NCBI GenBank assembly: GCA_016200595.1
Contig: JACQEL010000162.1
Location: 1 to 12,463, forward strand
Length of the DNA: 12,463 nucleotides
DNA from: Deltaproteobacteria bacterium
GTDB taxonomy: Bacteria > Desulfobacterota > Binatia > Bin18
Direction: 5' to 3'
Numbering within the stretch: the first letter of the stretch is position 1; each line of letters starts with the position of its first letter. Of this stretch, positions 11,961 through 12,463 are shown one piece after another. The translations under genes were made by a program, and so were the position numbers. The notes below the pieces were generated by a model. It was not told the origin of the DNA and ran no database searches. It was given only the letters and a program-made list of their open reading frames with translations.

Positions 11961-12220
11961 GGCATCGCGCGAGTCCCAAGTTCTGGCAATTTTATAATCT
12001 GCTACCTTCTGAGGTACAAAAATTAGCGAATGAAAACTATCAACTACTCAAACAAGATTCTTCTCATCCATCACTTCATTTTAAGAAAGTTGGCAAGTTT
12101 TGGTCTGTCCGGGTGGGGATGCATCACCGCGCCTTGGCAGTTGAGGCGGGCGCTGACGTTGTGTGGTTCTGGATTGGTCGACACGATGAGTATGAACGAC
12201 TTATTGGCAAGCGTCGTTAA
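11957..12220 (+). CDS. RelE/HigB-like toxin
   Basis: This is an 87-residue basic protein starting with GTG inside the last codons of the antitoxin gene. FWQFYNLLPSEVQKLANENY (9-28) forms the helical hairpin, HPSLHFKKVGKFWSVRVGMH (37-56) the central strands with basic residues, and HRALAVEAG...VWFWIGRHDEYERLI the C-terminal strands. This is the compact RelE/HigB toxin pattern; the conserved RVG-H-RAL and W-IG-H-EY motifs occur in ribosome-dependent RNases of this group. It would stop growth by mRNA cleavage when the antitoxin is lost, which helps keep the cassette array in the cell. The region is richer in A+T (12000-12080) than its neighbours. Confidence 0.85.
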   Translation: MRHRASPKFWQFYNLLPSEVQKLANENYQLLKQDSSHPSLHFKKVGKFWSVRVGMHHRALAVEAGADVVWFWIGRHDEYERLIGKRR

Positions 12221-12231
12221 TGACAGACACA

Positions 12232-12328
12232 GCCTAACAAACGCCCTGCACTGGACCACGGCCCGCTTGCGGTTCTGGAGAACTCTGAAGGGCTGCGTTT
12301 GGGCAGCGGCAGGTGAGCGGGCGCGTTA
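12232..12328 (+). other. attC: attC site 13, R' interrupted by an intron
   Basis: R'' GCCTAAC (12232-12238); the arms ACCACGGCCCGC and TTTGGGCAGCGG surround the TTGCGGTTC centre. The R' core reads GTTA (12325-12328) and then runs directly into GTGCG, the start of a group II intron. The missing 3' bases of R' should lie beyond the intron, outside the window. Confidence 0.85.
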
Positions 12329-12463
12329 GTGCGCCACGCGAAGCTTGGCGCTTCTTGCCGGGTGGAAGTCCCGGCTGAGGAAGGTCTAACCAACCACTCA
12401 TACCGAGTGTTGCAACGGTGGAGGAAGCACGAGGTAAAGCCGAACAAGACAGTTGAAGCGTAC
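12329..12463 (+). mobile_element. group II intron, 5' end (probable class IIC-attC), truncated by the window
   Basis: The intron begins with GTGCG, matching the GUGYG 5' consensus, exactly inside the attC R' core. The next bases fold as expected for domain I: GAAGC-TTGGC-GCTTC (12340-12354) and GCCGGG-TGGAAGT-CCCGGC (12357-12375), followed by stretches such as CTAACCAACC, CCGAGTG and GAGGAAGCACGAGG that resemble bacterial group II introns. Class IIC introns recognise a DNA hairpin plus a short sequence, and one subgroup uses attC sites. The reverse transcriptase gene and domain V would lie outside the window. The intron runs in the same direction as the cassettes. Confidence 0.75.

Noticed and set aside
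1..12463. CRISPR array
   Set aside because: The recurrent elements are long imperfect palindromes separated by genes of variable length; there are no short identical repeats with regular spacers.

Overview
The window is the interior of an integron gene-cassette array. After the first about 1.6 kb, genes lie almost exclusively on the + strand. They come one to three at a time, and each unit is followed by an imperfect palindrome that opens with a GCCTAAC/GGCTAAC-type core (R'') and closes with a GTTAGGC/GTTAGCC-type core (R'). Fourteen such attC sites can be followed, delimiting thirteen cassettes. Eleven of the fourteen are 98-102 bp long or were before disruption, and most share an inner TTGCGGTT / GGTTGGGCGGC pair. 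That homogeneity is typical of a sedentary chromosomal integron rather than a clinical mobile one. No integrase gene, attI site, rRNA or tRNA is visible, so the taxon cannot be fixed. The base composition and strong AGGAGG-like ribosome sites suggest a GC-rich, probably Gram-negative, environmental bacterium.

Layout. 1-1640: a decayed IS110-family element of the IS1111 type on the - strand, with three in-frame stops in the transposase and a long, hairpin-rich non-coding end. It sits inside the R'' end of an attC. 1641-2376: cassette 1, VOC/glyoxalase-fold protein. 2377-3085: cassette 2, Phd-type antitoxin and RelE/ParE toxin. 3086-4176: cassette 3, MOSC protein with a long tail holding a REP-like inverted repeat. 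4177-4969: cassette 4, two small conserved proteins of unknown role. 4970-5712: cassette 5, secreted NTF2/DUF4440-like protein. 5713-6371: cassette 6, SAM methyltransferase with a short 62-bp attC. 6372-7420: cassette 7, GIY-YIG-like protein plus BrnT/BrnA. 7421-8287: cassette 8, GNAT acetyltransferase. 8288-8867: cassette 9, HicB/HicA. 8868-9663: cassette 10, PIN-domain protein with an unrecognised partner. 9664-10672: cassette 11, Mrr-like restriction endonuclease. 10673-11708: cassette 12, a PD-(D/E)XK nuclease-like gene broken by one stop codon. 11709-12328: cassette 13, small antitoxin-like protein and RelE/HigB-like toxin. 12329-end: the 5' end of a group II intron, probably class IIC-attC, beginning inside the R' core of the last attC.

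How it fits together. The cassettes are independent, exchangeable units rather than one pathway. Two themes dominate. Four toxin-antitoxin pairs are recognisable, with a fifth possible pair; such pairs are known to stabilise large cassette arrays. Three nuclease-like proteins (Mrr, PD-(D/E)XK, GIY-YIG) suggest a DNA-defence or DNA-transaction content. Both edges of the visible array are occupied by mobile elements whose known relatives target attC sites specifically: an IS1111-attC-type IS on the left and a group IIC-attC-type intron on the right.
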